Source: Leptolyngbya sp. SIO4C5 (lineage in GTDB: Bacteria; Cyanobacteriota; Cyanobacteriia; Phormidesmidales; Phormidesmidaceae). From it: a DNA stretch of 6,987 nt. A program made the translations under genes and the position numbers. The notes beneath the pieces are model-generated. The model had not been told where the DNA came from and ran no database searches. It saw nothing but the letters and a program-made list of their open reading frames with translations. The DNA lies in assembly GCA_010671965.1 (NCBI GenBank), contig JAAHIC010000227.1, forward strand, positions 1-6,987, given 5' to 3'. This document shows, piece after piece, positions 6,227 to 6,987 of the stretch. Positions within the stretch are counted from its first letter, which is position 1. Every line of letters begins with the position of its first letter.

Positions 6227-6261
6227 GCGGTCAGGCAAGGAAATTTCCTCTGACTGACCGC
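6227..6261. repeat. Imperfect 35-bp inverted repeat, possible 3'-end hairpin
   Basis: Outer arms GCGGTCAG (6227-6234) and CTGACCGC (6254-6261) are perfectly complementary, and between them lies the 12-bp palindrome AGGAAATTTCCT (6238-6249), offset by only one base. Together they can form a long hairpin with a small internal asymmetry (GCA against CTGA). It lies 34 nt after the DUF11 gene stop and about 120 nt upstream of the regulator start, both on the minus strand. No T tract follows on the minus strand, so a simple rho-independent terminator is unlikely; a 3'-end stabiliser or an operator are alternatives. Confidence 0.6.
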
Positions 6262-6295
6262 TAATTCATGGTGTAGAAGCTGGAAGGCGCTATCT

Positions 6296-6862
6296 CTAGC
6301 GGACTTCAACCTGATAGTTAGCTGTTAGCTCTGTTTCCGGCTCAGCGTCACCAAAATCCCAGCTGATATGGGTATAGGCGTCAGCCGGGGCTGGCTGCAT
6401 CTCGACGGAACCGTCTGCGAGCGTAACTTCAATCATCGGTTCGGCCACGAACTGAGAGCCGCCATCAATGCTGTATGTGACAGCAACGGCCTCGTCTGCT
6501 ACTACCGAATTCAGCACGAACACTGTATTGGCCGGAATGGGCTGCGCAATCACCAAGTCTTCTACAGGGCGATCGCTGATATTTTGAATATCGAGCCAGT
6601 AGCGTAAAACATCCCCGGGCTGTACCTGCATCTGCTCGCCGCTGAGAACCTGCCACTGAGTAACTGGCTCTCCTTGAGCATCTAGCTCAACCACTTTTTT
6701 CTCGACGGCTAGCTGCATGACGATGGGGTTTTCTTCTGCCTGTAAATTTTGAGCGATCGTGCCGCCGAGCCGCTGTACCTGCGCCCACACTGGTAGCTCC
6801 ATTGCGATGGGAGCGGCTAATACTGCAGCACAAGCACTTAAACCAATCAAAAACCGTTTCAT
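6296..6862 (-). CDS. Secreted protein with a single DUF11 domain
   Basis: A 188-residue exported protein of unknown function. The N-terminus MKRFLIGLSACAAVLAAPIA is a Sec signal peptide, with likely cleavage after VWA (residue 27). The rest matches the DUF11 ('conserved repeat') Ig-like domain: VQPGDVLRYWLDIQNISDRP (80-99), IPANTVFVLNSV (109-120), VTYSIDGG (128-135) and a terminal AYTHISWDF...ANYQVEVR (162-188). DUF11 is usually a repeated module of large surface proteins; here there is one copy and no membrane anchor or sorting signal, so the product is probably periplasmic or released. The ATG at 6862 has a clear GAGAGG Shine-Dalgarno 8 nt upstream, the best ribosome site in the window. The gene starts only 23 bp from a perfect inverted repeat, and a strong hairpin lies just after its stop. 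Confidence 0.83.
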   Translation of the reverse strand: MKRFLIGLSACAAVLAAPIAMELPVWAQVQRLGGTIAQNLQAEENPIVMQLAVEKKVVELDAQGEPVTQWQVLSGEQMQVQPGDVLRYWLDIQNISDRPVEDLVIAQPIPANTVFVLNSVVADEAVAVTYSIDGGSQFVAEPMIEVTLADGSVEMQPAPADAYTHISWDFGDAEPETELTANYQVEVR

Positions 6863-6885
6863 GAACTGACCTCTCTAAAGGGTAA

Positions 6886-6987
6886 TAGTTTTGAACCTTG
6901 AGTTTCTAAGCTAATTTCAAGCGTAGAGATGCAGAGAAGGGCATCTCTACGCTTGAAATTAGCTTAGAAACTCAAGGTTCAAAACTA
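6886..6987. repeat. Perfect 47-bp inverted repeat with 8-nt spacer at the window end
   Basis: Left arm 6886-6932 and right arm 6941-6987 are exact reverse complements, with the 8-nt spacer AGAGAAGG (6933-6940). The core GCGTAGAGATGC/GCATCTCTACGC resembles the GTAGAGACG-type dispersed palindromes abundant in filamentous cyanobacteria. The right arm ends at the last base of the window, so the true length may be greater. It lies in the 5' region of the DUF11 gene and would form an extremely stable hairpin if transcribed. It may be a genuine repeat or a fold-back assembly artefact at a contig end. Confidence 0.85.

Noticed and set aside
1..6987. Mobile element, CRISPR array, defence or biosynthetic cluster
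   Set aside because: No transposase, integrase, direct-repeat array, toxin-antitoxin or cluster-type enzymes were found; the genes are mostly ordinary chromosomal families.

Overview
The window is most likely from a cyanobacterium. The octamer GCGATCGC (HIP1, typical of cyanobacterial genomes) occurs at least 13 times in 7 kb, where chance predicts about 0.1. Several protein families here are also typical of cyanobacteria: the paired TIGR02587/TIGR02588 membrane proteins, a GH13 sugar phosphorylase, an NtcA-like Crp/Fnr regulator without cAMP-pocket residues, and a secreted DUF11 protein. Base composition is moderate, slightly GC-rich. A filamentous, non-heterocystous lineage (Leptolyngbya/Nodosilinea-like) would fit, but that is a guess.

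Layout, left to right. Plus strand: the 3' part of a DnaQ-like 3'-5' exonuclease gene with an extra C-terminal DNA-binding-like segment (1-455); then a two-gene unit encoding a polytopic membrane protein of the TIGR02587/DUF2391 type (504-1466) and its usual companion, a single-pass TIGR02588-type protein (1484-1936). leuD, the small subunit of isopropylmalate isomerase, follows on the minus strand (1940-2539) and ends 3 bp from the TIGR02588 stop. A flavin-type PNPOx-fold protein (2662-3222, plus) diverges from leuD and overlaps tail-to-tail by 13 bp with a large GH13_18-like sugar phosphorylase gene (3210-5000, minus). Upstream of that lie a gene-free stretch of at least 345 bp, a Crp/Fnr-family regulator (5457-6104, minus) and a secreted single-DUF11-domain protein (6296-6862, minus). 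The window ends inside a perfect 47-bp inverted repeat with an 8-nt spacer.

How the genes relate. The only pair with strong evidence of joint function is TIGR02587/TIGR02588: same strand, 17-bp gap, and known as a conserved two-gene unit of unknown function. leuD is housekeeping leucine biosynthesis; its partner leuC is not here. The regulator lies upstream of the phosphorylase on the same strand, but the gap is too long to assume co-transcription; a regulatory link is speculative. Nothing points to a mobile island, CRISPR array, defence cassette or biosynthetic cluster. The most unusual items are the end-of-window inverted repeat, the TIGR02587/02588 pair, the exonuclease tail and the phosphorylase whose acceptor is unknown. 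No tRNA or rRNA genes were recognised.
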